A stretch of 32,586 nucleotides of DNA from Candidatus Nitrosocosmicus sp. (GCA_029194465.1 JARFXS010000036.1:1-32586); one strand, 5' to 3'. Positions 1 through 9,725 are shown, counted from the first letter of the stretch. The notes: generated by a model not told the origin, from the letters alone. Translations and numbers: made by a program.

Positions 1-22
1 TTGCTGTTGCTGTTGCTGTTGC
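1..22. repeat. TTGCTG hexanucleotide microsatellite
   Basis: Three and a half copies of TTGCTG open the window. On the minus strand this reads CAACAG, which would encode a Gln-rich or Ala/Thr-rich tract downstream of the decayed Cys-rich gene, so that gene may have continued past the window edge. Confidence 0.7.
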
Positions 23-52
23 AGCATCCTGTCTGAGAGACGGATCTTTGTC

Positions 53-1964
53 TCAGTTACCTCTAGCTCCTAATTGACATAGTTGACGAGGGTCTGTTGG
101 ATTTGAATTACAGAAGTCTTGTTCGAGTTTGCAGGCAGGAGACACCAAGCTCTCCACACAAGGATCGTATGCGCCACGGGTACATATCGTTTGTCCGACT
201 TGCTCATAGCAAAGGTATGACGGATCGTTTTCCACACCGCCTGGGCATGTAGGATATTTGGAAGATGCTTGCTCGGCTATACAATTGTATTGACGAGTCA
301 CTGGTGGCGGTGGTGTTTGATACTGACACTTGTTGTCAGTTGAATGGCTATTACAGAATTCTATTTTGTTAGCACAGGCAAAAGAATTAGGGTCATCCCA
401 ACATGGATCGGTAATCCATACACTAGCACGGGTACATATCGTTTGCCCTGCATAGTACCCTTCTGTATCTTTAGAACAAGAATAATTCGGATCATTTTCC
501 ACATTAGTTCCACATGTAGGTAATTCGGAAGATACCTGCTCGGCTATACAACCGTATTATTGAATCACTGGTGTTGTTGTTGGAGTTGGAGCAGGTGTTG
601 TGGTTGAAGTTGGTGGGTCATCGAAAATGCACCACAGACACTAGGAGCATTCAAACCTGTCTTTCCACCAAATCTGCGATATGGGATCCTGTTGGGCATG
701 ATCCATCTGGATTATGGAGTGCTCTAGCTCTGTTGTTGTAAGATGGGCATGGTGTTAGGCCTGTTTTTCTCTACAGACAAGGTTACCTGGACTTGTCTTA
801 CAAAACTCCTGCACATTCACTTGAATTTGGGTCAGCACAAGGTTTGTCAGTTGTTGTAGTAGGAGCCAAGAGTTGTAGTAGGAGCCAGAGTTGTAGTTGA
901 AAACAGTGCGGTCATCAAGGAAATACTTTAGACCACTAGGAGCATTCGACCCTGTCTTTCCACCAAATCCTACGATATGAGGTCCTGGTGGGCATGATAT
1001 CTGGATTTATCGTGCTTTCTTCTTTTGACGTTGTTGACATTGTTGGTTCGTAATGTATTTGTAGTCTGGGTATTACCTGGACCTACATACACCTACATTA
1101 CCTTAGTCAAGTGGTTCCAGTTGGACATTTCCGTCAGGCCGCATTGGTATTTCTCCTGTAGATGTGGTGCCATCTGTTTGGCCTGTTGGTGTCGTTGGTC
1201 CTGTTACAGGACCATTTGAGTGTCATATCCATGCATCGGCTATATTATCATTATCAGAGTCTTTTGGTCAGGGTTTGGGTTTAAAGCAGTTATCTTTAGA
1301 GTCATTAAACTAATCACCATCTAAGTCACTATGTTGTTCTAGTGGAGTTAGAAGAGTGGCGGTGGTATTTCGGTTGTTGTTTCCCGTTGTTGATGGCATA
1401 GTTGTTGTGGAAGGGTAGTGGTTGTTGGTCTGGTATTTTGAATGGGTGCTCCTATTTGTTGTAGCAGCACTGTTGATGATTTACAAGTTGGATCGACAGG
1501 ATTAGATTGGCAAACAGGATTATTGGGCTGGAAAAAGTGTTGTTTTATCTTTATCTAAATCCCTGTTTCAAAATAGGTAAAAGTAACGTTGCGGAGGTGG
1601 GAGTCTCGGTAGTAATCCCTATACCTGTCCCTGTCTCCCATTCTTCGTTGGCTCTTGACTGCCGTCCGGGACAATTTACAAGTTCTGACTCAGTTTCATA
1701 TTCTTCTGTTACTCCAGATTCCAGCCCTGCCTCTGTCTGTTCATTTTCTGCTGAGCTTCATCATCTTCCCATCTGAACTACTCCATCTGATGAACTACCT
1801 CCATCTGATGAACTACCTCCATCTGATGAACTACCTCCATCTGATGAACTACCTCCATCTGATGAACTAGCAAAGATATTAGATGGCATTACCATGGCTG
1901 GGTTAGCAGATAGCATCATGGCTAATGTCAAAACTATGAAACTAACCGCAACTTTTGGATTCAT
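53..1964 (-). pseudogene. Decayed secreted Cys-rich / thrombospondin type 3 repeat protein
   Basis: The 5' end at 1964 encodes a clear signal peptide (MNPKVAVSFIVLTLAMM...) followed by five SSSDGG repeats, then a stop. Beyond it, coding-like pieces continue in shifting frames. Around 1440-1500 there is a Cys-containing piece (NPVCQSNPVDPTCKSS) and a Thr/Gln-rich linker. Around 1225-1330 a thrombospondin type 3-like piece shows DNCFKP and PKDSDNDNIADA, interrupted by two stops. Around 1110-1220 there is a PVTGPTTPTGQTDGTT linker. Near 625-710 and 925-1005 two similar nucleotide blocks repeat. The last 149 codons (502-53) are open and hold two copies of a Cys module: CIAEQ.SS..PTC, VENDP.Y.C, GQTICTR, DPC and EFCNS..TD. 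The same module continues upstream of 502 (YGCIAEQVSS) behind a stop. I read this as one long exported calcium-binding/Cys-rich surface protein destroyed by frameshifts. It is a decayed relative in style of the intact TSP3 gene at 27805-29118. Confidence 0.8.
1782..1871. repeat. 18-bp tandem repeat, five copies
   Basis: Five head-to-tail copies of an 18-bp unit (TCCATCTGATGAACTACC, the last copy ending in AGC) keep the reading frame. They encode five SSSDGG hexapeptides on the minus strand, directly after the signal peptide of the decayed gene. This is probably a low-complexity linker that grew by slippage. Confidence 0.95.
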
Positions 1965-2450
1965 TTCTTATATTCTCCACTGTTGCAATCATAATTTAAA
2001 ATCGACTTAAAGTCACATACTAATTTCAAATAATCAGATGAGAAAATTACATTATTACTCATAATTCTATTATCTCTTGTTTTCCTTCAATACGTCTTTC
2101 CATAATTGGAGGTGCAAACATATGCATTTTTGCTGTTAGAACCCATTATCATGATTGTATAACGGAAACAATACGGTGACTACTATATAACCATTTTATC
2201 CATGTATTATCTATGTTCTCAAAAATACAAAACTGTATTCTGTAACAGATTTAAAAAATCGCCAATTATTTATTGTTATACATACTTGGCATCTGAATTA
2301 ATAGAATAGGAAAGGTTTGGGTAATAATAAAATAATCTGATTTTGTACTCTTTTGTTGTTCTTAATATCCAAGTTTGAGGTATGTTCTGATATGCTTTTT
2401 GGGAATCATTCATGTTTGAATATTAATAATAGAGGTATTGTTATGTCAAC
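1965..2450. other. Intergenic region, no gene seen
   Basis: AT-rich spacer between the divergent decayed genes at 1964 (minus) and 2451 (plus). Upstream regulatory DNA of both is expected here, but I see no convincing TATA box, RNA gene or repeat. Confidence 0.5.
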
Positions 2451-2854
2451 ATGATAAAGGGAGAAGATTGTATCAGCAATATATAGATTTCTCTAGTTCT
2501 TGTAGTTCTACTACTTACGCTCAAGGACACTTTATAGTAGAATTGGTATTGACAGCTCAGGAAATGGACCCAATGACTATCGGATTTTTTTTACATACAA
2601 AGAATATCCGGAATATTCACGAGACAATATCGATTTAATTGACGCAATGTGCTGGTGAAAGTCCTGATAGCCCGGATGAACAGTATACACCTAGGAATAG
2701 TTGTACCGTCTAGTTTAATCGATACAATGAAACTTGTGTTTGTGTGGTTGACAAAGATGATGGAAGTATTTATGACTGCTATAAATTGACAAACAGTCAA
2801 AGAATAGCCCAGAATATCTATCAGGTACTGACAAAAACATCCATTAAGATATAA
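2451..2854 (+). pseudogene. Decayed small secreted Cys-containing protein
   Basis: An ATG at 2451 leads after a stop into a hydrophobic stretch (ISLVLVVLLL) and then, one frame over, a signal-peptidase-like TTYAQG. The mature part reads in pieces: SSGNGPNDYRIFFTYKEYPE then NIDLIDAMC up to a stop. A frameshift gives CAGESPDSPDEQYTPRNSC and another stop, followed by FNRYNETCVCVVDKDDGSIY DCYKLTNSQRIAQNIYQ ending at 2854. The coding character is strong across the breaks (balanced codons, Cys and Tyr content). This fits one exported protein of about 130 residues broken by at least two frameshifts and nonsense changes. The family is not recognised. Confidence 0.7.
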
Positions 2855-2995
2855 TTTTTGACTTTGATTGCAGACTTGTACGTAGAACTTTCATAATCGG
2901 AATAATATTTTGAAATATGGTTTCTCTTTATACATAAAGTTCAAGTATACCATATTGTTATTAATTATAGAATCCCATTTAGAATACCGATATCG

Positions 2996-3033
2996 CTAAT
3001 CCCCACGCGCCCAAACCAATTGATACTAAATAA
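2996..3033 (+). repeat. Dispersed intergenic repeat, copy 1
   Basis: Carries TAATCCCCACGCGCCCAAAC followed by CAATTGATACTAAATA. The upstream flank AGAATCCCA at 2969-2977 is also shared with copies 14 and 16. Confidence 0.85.
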
Positions 3034-3249
3034 TTATAATGATCCATATCTAATTATTTGATGTAATCTTTATATTTATATTGTAATCAGATTGTCGATA
3101 ATAAGGTTGCCACATTTGGTAGAAGTTCACAATTGTCGAAGAAAGTTCAGGATATGACTATATTGAAAAAGGATCAGTATGATCTGAATATTGATTCAGG
3201 CAAAATTGTGGTATTATATTGTAGGCTTAGTTAGATGTTACACTTACCC

Positions 3250-3905
3250 TTATTTGATTATTAAGCGGTATTGTGCTGTATGCGCTTCTCCTACGCATTC
3301 AAATACATTTCTTTCGGTAATTTCGCACGTCTAGGTCTATCAGTCCAAAAGTAGGGCAAAATTTCCCTCCACTGTTACTACATCCTTAGTTATCCCAGTA
3401 TTTGTATATGTAATTTGGATAAAATAGGTAGGGCGGACTAGGATTAGGATCAAAAAAGTGAATTATGTTTCCGGCTATATCAGTTTGCCTTTAAAACTTT
3501 CTGTCCGCTGCTATCCGTCACGGTTAGCAACATATTGGAAGGTCTTAGACCCTGATCGTCAAAAGTAAATGCATAAAGAGCAGTAAAACCTAGAGGACCT
3601 CCCCCTAATCCTTCATTTTGACAATCAATACCATAACAGAGTTTGCATCTATATTATTCATAGTTTGACTGTGCAGATTATTGCCAGATGCAATGGATCC
3701 TCTCCAGATATAGCGCCTGATTATTTTGCTTTGATTCTTGTAATTGTTCAATGTCTTGATCTGCTTCGCCGTTACTACCATATTGTGCTAATCCTGTATT
3801 TTGGGCTATGGTATAATATGGCAAATTGAACGAGAGACTAGTCCAATTTGATAAGGTTAGAACTATACTAAAGACTGTTAAAACAAATCGTTTGGTTTTA
3901 CACAA
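3250..3905 (-). pseudogene. Decayed secreted protein with AQ-type leader
   Basis: The start at 3905 encodes a signal peptide (RFVLTVFSIVLTLSNW...) and a mature start AQNTGLAQYGSNGEADQDIE, Gln/Asn/Asp-rich as in several leaders in this window. The frame closes at 3678. Coding-like sequence continues: YGIDCQNEGLGGG and PLGFTALYAFTFDDQGLRPS NMLLTVTDSSGQKVLKAN up to a stop at 3480. Another frame then gives DPNPSPPYLFYPNYIYKYWD, a stop, and GCSNSGGKFCPTFGLIDLD. The tail is ECVGEAHTAQYRLIIK with its stop at 3250-3252. The pieces join into one exported protein of roughly 200 residues with paired Cys in the C-terminal part, broken by at least three frameshifts or stops. The family function is unknown to me. 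Confidence 0.75.
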
Positions 3906-4002
3906 AATAGAGACTGAATTAGAATATATAATGACTATTTATTTAAATCACTTTTAAATTAGAGTGAATAATATTATGATAGTTTTGTTTATTTGAATAC
4001 TT

Positions 4003-4323
4003 TTGTTTTGTCTTTTACCATCTAGCATTTCTAAAGATAAGATTATTACTTTTCAATTGATTTCATCATGGGACCATGATTTATTCAACCTTATCCGTAT
4101 CCTCGTGCCCAACCTTAATGATACGATCATAATATTTTTGGTAAGTCTATCAAACATCCTGATCACATACATTGATAATTATCCAAATCTGGTCATGACC
4201 TTACTTCCCGTCTCAATGGTTTTAATTCTTTCGAGCGATGGAGCAGAGAATTCTAAGATCTTTGACATACGCTTCAGATCCCAATCAGAGATTATAACTA
4301 TCGATGACTTTTATCTTTATTAA
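4003..4323 (+). other. Doubtful 106-codon ORF overlapping a dispersed repeat
   Basis: An open frame of 106 codons with a hydrophobic middle (about residues 44-72). A copy of the dispersed intergenic repeat lies inside it at 4083-4135, which argues against a conserved protein. The opposite strand around 4165-4280 reads DLKRMSKILEFSAPSLERIK, which looks at least as protein-like, so this may be a relic of a minus-strand gene. I would not call a functional gene here. Confidence 0.25.
4083..4135 (+). repeat. Dispersed intergenic repeat, copy 2
   Basis: Degenerate A-type copy: ATTCAACCTTATCCGTATCC, then TCGTGCCCAACCTTAATGAT and ACG. It keeps the GTATC...GATAC inverted pair and matches copy 3 almost throughout, apart from the changed GCG. 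Confidence 0.8.
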
Positions 4324-4478
4324 CTGTCCTGGTTATCTTGTCTTTCTATAGTGTATCATAAATAAGTCAATATCAGAGCGGATTCACTTCTGCTAATAGG
4401 ATTTAAATTGATGGCTGCCATAATACTACAATCTATAGGATTCAAACATTATTCCAAAATTTTTCAGCGATTTTATCT

Positions 4479-5778
4479 CTAAATCAGTTGGTCATTTGTA
4501 TTATTTGATGACGATGGGTTCTTAAATGTTGGTTCCATACTACTGGCATTAAAGTTGATAACGGTAGCATTTCCTGAAAATCCCGAATGATCTGCAAGCC
4601 ATGAGAAAAGGTCCGCCAATACGTATGACTGTATGCCTTCTAAAACAGGCATCCATTCAGATTGTCGATGGAATCCATGACCTAGATTTGGATAAGTTAT
4701 CAATGTGTGATCAGGATGTTTTGCATCTATTAGCGCTTGTTGCAACAAAAAGGCCTGCTGAAGTGGTGTTGCAGTATCATTGCCACCTTGCAGTATTAGA
4801 ATGCTAACAGAGTGAGGGACATTGCCGATTATGTCCATATTTGGTTGTAATGCATACTGTGAATTAAGCCATAAAGGACATCCACCTGTTTCAATACATT
4901 TTTTACCGGGAATTATAGTTGAGAGTGCTTCAGCTTGTTCTATCAGTTTCTGTTTTAGTTCATTTTTGATACTCATATATCCATCTTCAAATGCATTGTT
5001 TTGCTATGTTTGTAGGAATTTAAATCGCATATTGGTCTCATTTGTAGTAAGAGTATTTAAAAGCATTGTAAATTCCTAATAAGAAATTATGGATTCGTGA
5101 CATCACCTCTTTGATATTGATATTAATCCAGTATTATTGCGATTCAAAACCTTTGAGCATATAGTAGAGTACAGTTACTGCCAGGAAAGTAAACTAGATC
5201 ACGTATATTGTTAGCAGCCGTTCCCATCAAAACTATATTTTACTTTGAGGATTATCAATGGTGCATTGGTATGGTAGTGCCTCGCTATGGCCTATTATTA
5301 CATTATTGATCTACTTCTGCTGCTAACTAAAACATCTAATGCTCTCTCTGCGTCTTGTTTTAGATCATCAAATGTTACATTTCCCATACATTAGCATCTG
5401 CAACAGTAAAGTTTGGACCTACTCCTCTCTTATCATACTTTAATACCGCAAATCCACGTTCGGAAAGATACTGGGATATTTGTTTAAATGGTGCAATTTT
5501 GCTATTTACATAATAATCCTTGTCTGCTACGCCAGAACCATGGACAAGGAGTGACACCAGGAAATGGGCCTCTCCTATTAAAGGAAATGTAAGCTGGGCT
5601 TCAGTCTTTAATCCATTTCCTAGATCAATTACTAAATCCCTACTTTCGAACGTCTTGAGACCGTAATTACCTTGTGCGTAAGCGGATGTCGTTATGGAAG
5701 GAGAAATAAAGAAACAAAGACAAAAACAACTGTAACAAGAATAATCAACATTGTCATTGCCACTATCTTTACATCCAT
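4479..5778 (-). pseudogene. Decayed exported alpha/beta hydrolase
   Basis: The ATG at 5778 opens a signal peptide (VAMTMLIILVTVVFVFVSLF). A frameshift in the T-rich tract leads to TTSAYAQGNYGLKTFESRDL and then the hydrolase core. This contains LLVHGSGVADKD (oxyanion-side HGSG loop), GFAVLKYDKRGVG, and after another shift GNVTFDDLKQDAERALDVLV. The nucleophile elbow survives as IGHSEALP (Ser in GHSE), followed by VLMGTAANNIRDLVY. The last 165 codons (4976-4479) are open: LILQGGNDTATPLQQ carries the acid Asp and LGHGFHRQSEW the His, so the whole Ser-Asp-His triad can be traced. At least three frameshifts or stops separate these parts, so no active enzyme can be made. Some programs might call the open C-terminal part a gene; I see it as a fragment. 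Confidence 0.85.
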
Positions 5779-5949
5779 TCTTTAGATGATGAAGAGTCTA
5801 AATTCATATACTTTTTGCATGAGAATTAATAGCATGGATTTTCATTATTGAACCAGGGCTTCAAGTTCATATTTAAGGATACCTATCAATTGGATTGGGC
5901 ATCGTGAATGTAAGATTTTTACAAATGTTTAGACAATAATATTAGAATC

Positions 5950-6282
5950 CTATAACCACCCGACAATCCTTACACCCCCAAATTGTATGCCCTGGTTGCA
6001 AATTGTTGGTTGCTGATATTCGATACTGGAAAGATAAATGGGTTTGGTTTCAAACAAGATGTCAACATCAAAATCCCTTTCCAATAGACCTTCTTTGGAT
6101 TGACCAGTACAATCCACTAGCCCTAGATTCGTTCCACTTTGAAACTCATTACATTTTAGTAACAAATTGGGAGGTCCTTTAACCTTAACCGTCGTCTCGA
6201 ATGATTGACCTGCAACAGATACAGATTTGCTGTAGAAGATGTGAATGGTAAAGAGATAATCTCCATTACGAATATTTGTTGA
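5950..6282 (-). pseudogene. C-terminal fragment of a beta-rich, probably exported protein
   Basis: The frame is open from 6282 to a stop at 5950. It has no ATG until residue 40 or so, where M precedes LLKCNEFQSGTNLGLVDC. The upstream coding-like part reads NGDYLFTIHIFYSKSVSV then ETTVKVKGPPN, typical of an Ig-like beta-sandwich with a pair of Cys (KCN...VDC). It ends QPTICNQGIQFGGVRIVGWL. The missing beginning suggests a truncated gene rather than an intact 71-residue protein. Family not recognised. Confidence 0.5.
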
Positions 6283-6304
6283 TTAATTTGTCTTTTTAAT
6301 CTTG

Positions 6305-6360
6305 GGATTCAATTCAACCTTGAATCGTATCCCCACGCGCCCAACCTTAATGATACTAGA
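6305..6360 (+). repeat. Dispersed intergenic repeat, copy 3 (A-type, well preserved)
   Basis: Shows the full A-type architecture: a hairpin GATTCAA-TTCAACC-TTGAATC, then GTATCCCCACGCGCCCAACC and TTAATGATAC, so that GTATC and GATAC form a second inverted pair. It lies 3' of the minus-strand collagen-like gene. Confidence 0.9.
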
Positions 6361-6465
6361 TATGATAACGTAGATAATTTAGAAATCATTGCTAAATTAC
6401 TCGTCTATAAGGCAAATGAGTCAGTGATATCGAATCGTCGAATAGGAGTATATTGATCAAGGTAA

Positions 6466-7389
6466 CTATGGAGTAAGAGGATTAAGAGAAGACGCCAAGA
6501 TCGTAAGAGGATGCGTGAATAGGGTACCACCACAATCTGCAACCAGCATGGGAAGAATTGGAAAAGAAGGGGGATTCACATTCAGGATTCGAAAGTCGCA
6601 GGATATCTGAGCCAATCCATTCTTGATATCAATCCAAGTATTTCCATTAAATAAAATGTCATCACGAATCTTAGATCCATCATTAAGAGTAATGAGATCT
6701 GTCAAATCAAGCAACCCACCTGTAATGTTGTCCCAACCCCTTTCTCCAGGTTTAAGCGTTATTAACTTCTGATAGAACGGGCCTTGTGTTCCTGGCAACC
6801 CTTGTGGTCCTTGTGGCCCTGCTGGCCCCATTGGTCCAGTTTCTCCAGTATCACCCTTTGGTCCCTGTGGTCCTATACCTCCTATTGCTCCAGTATCACC
6901 CTTTGGACCTTCTGGACCGATTGGACCTGCTGGTCCCTGAATTCCAGTATCACCCTTTGGACCCTGATCTCCGTCGGTGCCTTTCATACCTGCTGGTCCC
7001 TGTGGTCCTTCAGGATCCGTTTCCCCTTTTAGTCCTGGCGTTCCCGTTGCTCCAGTATCACCTTGCGGACCTTGCGATCCGATTGGACCTGCTGGTCCCT
7101 GTGGACCCACATCTCCTTCAGGTCCCATAGGACCTGTATCACCTGTATCACCTTTCTCGCCTTGAGGCCCAGCTGGACCCCTTGCACCAGTAGCACCTGC
7201 TGGCCCTTGAGGTCCCGTAGGACCAGGATCTCCTTTATCACCTTTAGGCCCTTTGATGACATCAAAACCAGGGATAGAACCAAAATTTATCCCACCTATC
7301 GATTGTGATAAAACCGGCTGAAATTGCATAGTAAACCCAAGTCCTAGTAACAATGTAAAAGAAGTAAGTATTAATAGAACAATTCTCAT
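6466..7389 (-). CDS. Exported collagen-like (Gly-X-Y repeat) protein
   Basis: A 307-residue protein. Residues 1-29 are a signal peptide (RIVLLILTSFTLLLGLGF, ending VLSQ). A short linker follows, then an uninterrupted collagen-like Gly-X-Y tract from about residue 47 to 204, rich in GPQGPAG, GPKGDTG and GPMGP triplets. One triplet lacks Gly (DPE at about 125-127). The C-terminal 100 residues form a globular domain without similarity I recognise (KPGERGWDNITGG..., paired Cys near CDFRI and DCGGTLF). Such proteins form trimeric rods at bacterial surfaces; in archaea they are uncommon, so a surface fibre or adhesin role is inference. Pro in X and Gln/Ala/Pro in Y would need a non-hydroxylated triple helix. 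The C-terminal domain may be the trimerisation unit. The many open frames on the opposite strand are shadows of the GC-rich repeat. Confidence 0.93.
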   Translation of the reverse strand: MRIVLLILTSFTLLLGLGFTMQFQPVLSQSIGGINFGSIPGFDVIKGPKGDKGDPGPTGPQGPAGATGARGPAGPQGEKGDTGDTGPMGPEGDVGPQGPAGPIGSQGPQGDTGATGTPGLKGETDPEGPQGPAGMKGTDGDQGPKGDTGIQGPAGPIGPEGPKGDTGAIGGIGPQGPKGDTGETGPMGPAGPQGPQGLPGTQGPFYQKLITLKPGERGWDNITGGLLDLTDLITLNDGSKIRDDILFNGNTWIDIKNGLAQISCDFRILNVNPPSFPILPMLVADCGGTLFTHPLTILASSLNPLTP

Positions 7390-7483
7390 GCTTTTAATAG
7401 TAATTCAAGATATTACTGGATTTGAAAGAATTCTTTAATGGAATTTGATTGGGAGTATATTAAATGTATTTCATAATTTATAA

Positions 7484-7608
7484 TTATTGAGTACTATCCT
7501 CTGATTGAGATGTTTTATTACCATCTTGATCAAAAGAGTTACCTGATTGAGCCAATACATATTCAATACTTGACAAACTAACTAAGATTAAAATCAACAA
7601 ACAGATAA
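7484..7608 (-). pseudogene. Leader-peptide remnant of a secreted protein
   Basis: Reads LLILILVSLSSIEYVLAQ then SGNSFDQDGNKTSQSEDS and TQ, with a stop at 7484. This is a typical signal peptide plus the AQSG start seen in the second collagen-like protein (18058) and the decayed gene at 3905. No ATG precedes it in frame; the likely original start has become ATC or TTG. Only the first 40 or so residues remain, so this appears to be the 5' stub of a lost exported protein. Confidence 0.55.
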
Positions 7609-7772
7609 GATCATAACCTTAATTTCAAATTTCAAAAAATGGACCCATGAAAGATAGTTAAACATTATTTAGGATTTACATTAAACAATATCCGAATTGA
7701 AAGTTAATTAAATTTTTGTTACAAGAATTAGTCGATATGAAATGTTAAACCTGACTAGAGCTGAAAGATCTT

Positions 7773-7967
7773 TTAACTTTCTTTGTCCTTTTCTTGATCC
7801 CTCTCTAAATCAGGCAATATGGTATCGGGCAAGAACAATAAGCAGAATAAGACAGGGTAGCAACGTAGTGTCTTAGGGTTATAATATTGGAATTCATATA
7901 CATAAGGGATCGAGGATTCTTGCCCATTATTTTCGGATTTGAACTCTAGCAATACTAGAGGAGACAA
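7773..7967 (-). CDS. Doubtful 64-residue hypothetical protein
   Basis: Open frame of 64 codons with a charged tail (DLERDQEKDKES) and a central FQYYNPKTLRCYPVLFC stretch. The composition is plausible for a protein, but there is no recognisable domain, no clear promoter, and the surroundings are full of relics. It may be the end of another decayed exported protein. Low confidence. Confidence 0.25.
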   Translation of the reverse strand: MSPLVLLEFKSENNGQESSIPYVYEFQYYNPKTLRCYPVLFCLLFLPDTILPDLERDQEKDKES

Positions 7968-8272
7968 AAATCATTATCTCTAGCAATTATTGTTTTTATG
8001 ATTTATTTTAGCACATTCTGAACTTGTACTTGTAATATATCCATTACTAAACCATTTTTCCAATTCCGTTCATACTAATTTTCACATAGTAACCGGTTCA
8101 ATAACTAGATCTATAGGTGTCTTATTGTTTTGGATTCAAATAGAGTAAATTATTCAAGTCAAATTTGTATCACATATTACAGAAAATATCTATATGCTGT
8201 TTTATTGCATGATTGAATGAATAAATAGGACTAGAATCACAGCGTGACAAACTAACCAGTATACAATTGAAT

Positions 8273-8283
8273 CTTTAAATTTT
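8273..8283 (+). promoter_or_regulatory. Archaeal TATA box for the small exported protein
   Basis: CTTTAAATTTT is centred about 27 bases before the ATG at 8305, the spacing expected for a leaderless archaeal transcript. This supports that start over the internal ATG at 8332. Confidence 0.5.
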
Positions 8284-8304
8284 ACTGGTTCGTTAACAAC
8301 GTAC

Positions 8305-8574
8305 ATGAAAGGATATGGGAAGGTAACAACAATGAATGCAATCATTCTAACAACAGTAACAATAGTATTAATTGGTACGTTTGTTTGGGCTATCCCGATC
8401 TTCCAACAAAAAGCTAATGCGGGGATTGAATGGTCTGGTGGTGGTGGGCAAGAAGCGCCAGAAGAAGGCGCCATACATCAAAAATCATTGCAGCATGGTG
8501 ATACGGCTCATAGCGAACAGCTAGGAGGATTTAATACCAGTGGATCACATGAGAACTCGACACGTCTAAAATAG
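8305..8574 (+). CDS. Small exported or membrane-anchored protein, unknown family
   Basis: 89 residues. A positively charged start (KGYGK) leads into a hydrophobic segment (NAIILTTVTIVLIGTFVW), then QKANAG, which resembles a signal-peptidase site. The mature part is Gly/Glu/His-rich (WSGGGGQEAPEEG, HQKSLQHGDTAHSEQLGG) and ends polar (SHENSTRLK). Three His and several acidic residues could bind a metal, but this is speculation. The TATA box at 8273 supports the chosen start. I do not recognise the family. Confidence 0.6.
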   Translation: MKGYGKVTTMNAIILTTVTIVLIGTFVWAIPIFQQKANAGIEWSGGGGQEAPEEGAIHQKSLQHGDTAHSEQLGGFNTSGSHENSTRLK

Positions 8575-8711
8575 TCCCATCTATACTAAATTGTATTCAC
8601 ACTCTATCCCTCTAGTTTACATTCTCAATCAAGATAACTATGATAGCATTTAGTTTTTTAGATCTTTATCTCTGTTTAATTCAATTAGATCATGTATCAT
8701 GAAATTTCATT

Positions 8712-8765
8712 CAAACCCTATTATACTGGGAACTTAATCCCCACGCGCCCAAACTAAATGATCTT
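8712..8765 (+). repeat. Dispersed intergenic repeat, copy 4 (B-type)
   Basis: AACCCTATTATACTGGGAAC flank, then TTAATCCCCACGCGCCCAAA and CTAAATGATC. The core is the best preserved of the B-type copies. Confidence 0.9.
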
Positions 8766-9157
8766 ATAATAGATAACGATACTAAACCCATGCTCCGTCG
8801 TAGCACAGATTAACGACTAAAGGATATTTCATAGTCGAAATTGATCAATATGAGCTTTGGATTATCATATATGATTATGCACAAAACTAGCATCATTATC
8901 AAAATTTTACAATTCCATATTTGATATTTGTAAAATTATCAACAAATGATATTTATACTTACGTTGTAATTCTACTAGCGATTCATTGAATATTCGGAAA
9001 AGTGTTTCTAGAATACCAAGGACTTTCTTTAATAGAAGAATCTAAAAAATTGGCTATTGTTGCTAAACTTGAAGGTATTGAGGCTCAAATGTTTCAATTT
9101 CAATCCAGCTAAAAATAAAAAACTTTAATTTAGAATAATTGTTATTATATATTTGGA

Positions 9158-9195
9158 CTCGCTTACATGCTAAGCCGAGTTCATGTGTATGCGAG
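9158..9195. other. Predicted hairpin of unknown role
   Basis: CTCGC at 9158-9162 pairs with GCGAG at 9191-9195. Inside it, TAC/GTA and CATG/CATG extend the stem with one mismatch and a small bulge, closing a loop of about 12. It is GC-rich for its surroundings and lies outside any gene. It could be a structured RNA or a relic; I cannot assign it. Confidence 0.35.
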
Positions 9196-9394
9196 GTGGA
9201 CCGACAATTTTATAGAGTTGGTTGAATTGCTCACTAATTAACTAAAAAACTGTCGATTCATTTCGCATTTCTATCTTTTCAATTTGAATCATATCTGTTC
9301 ACATACTGAACTTTCTGAATAAATTCGATAGCGAGCAATGCCTTAAGGGAAAGCCATATTTATTGCCACATATATCTCCACATTCCGTCTTGTA

Positions 9395-9521
9395 GTAGAT
9401 TCAACTTTTCATTGGCAATCGAAATGAAAGATTCTGATTCAGATGTAGATTTTGACGAATCATTAGGAATTGCGACTTATTCTAATAGTCAATCCACTGT
9501 TAATACTTATGAAATAATATT
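9395..9521 (+). repeat. 127-bp direct repeat, copy 1 (partner at 17029-17155)
   Basis: By eye 123 of 127 bases match the partner copy 7.6 kb away; all four differences fall within 9493-9497. The repeat covers the start of a small kinase-like relic. Confidence 0.95.
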
Positions 9522-9567
9522 TGAAAGTCTTTGGAGCCCGTCTGAACTTGAAATAATTAAAAAGTGA
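9424..9567 (+). pseudogene. Short relic, possibly of a sensor histidine kinase
   Basis: A 47-codon open frame: MKDSDSDVDFDESLGIATY, then SNSQSTVNTYEIIFESLWSP and SELEIIKK. The stretch SQSTVNTYEIIFESLWS..EL resembles the segment that precedes the HisKA domain in many thaumarchaeal sensor kinases (from memory of the family, not checked). Nothing kinase-like follows. A longer frame that would begin with VDSTFHWQSK upstream closes at the ATG. Either it is a decayed fragment that was copied together with the 127-bp repeat, or it is a tiny independent protein. Confidence 0.4.
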
Positions 9568-9725
9568 TCACTTCAAAAGGATTTATTATGAATCTGGATG
9601 TTACAAATTTCATCAAGTTGGTATTTATCAAATTATTAATATTATGATCTAATCTTTTCAAATAGTATGAAGGGTTGATTATTTTATCTACATCTTATTG
9701 TACTAATATGCGATCTAAAGACTCC

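Larger units (their letters stand above)
8575..9394. other. Long gene-poor stretch
   Basis: About 820 bases without a convincing gene. It holds dispersed repeat copy 4 (8712-8765) and a compact hairpin at 9158-9195; the rest is AT-rich with many stops in all frames. Confidence 0.6.

Noticed and set aside
1782..1871. 18-bp repeats as a CRISPR or iteron array
   Set aside because: Directly abutting units without spacers that keep the reading frame and encode SSSDGG; this is a coding microrepeat.
2591..2800. 69-codon minus frame
   Set aside because: Antisense to the decayed Cys-containing secreted protein at 2451-2854.
6784..7308. Several plus-strand and shifted open frames over the collagen-like gene
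   Set aside because: Shadows of the GC-rich Gly-X-Y codons; the minus frame has the signal peptide and collagen pattern.
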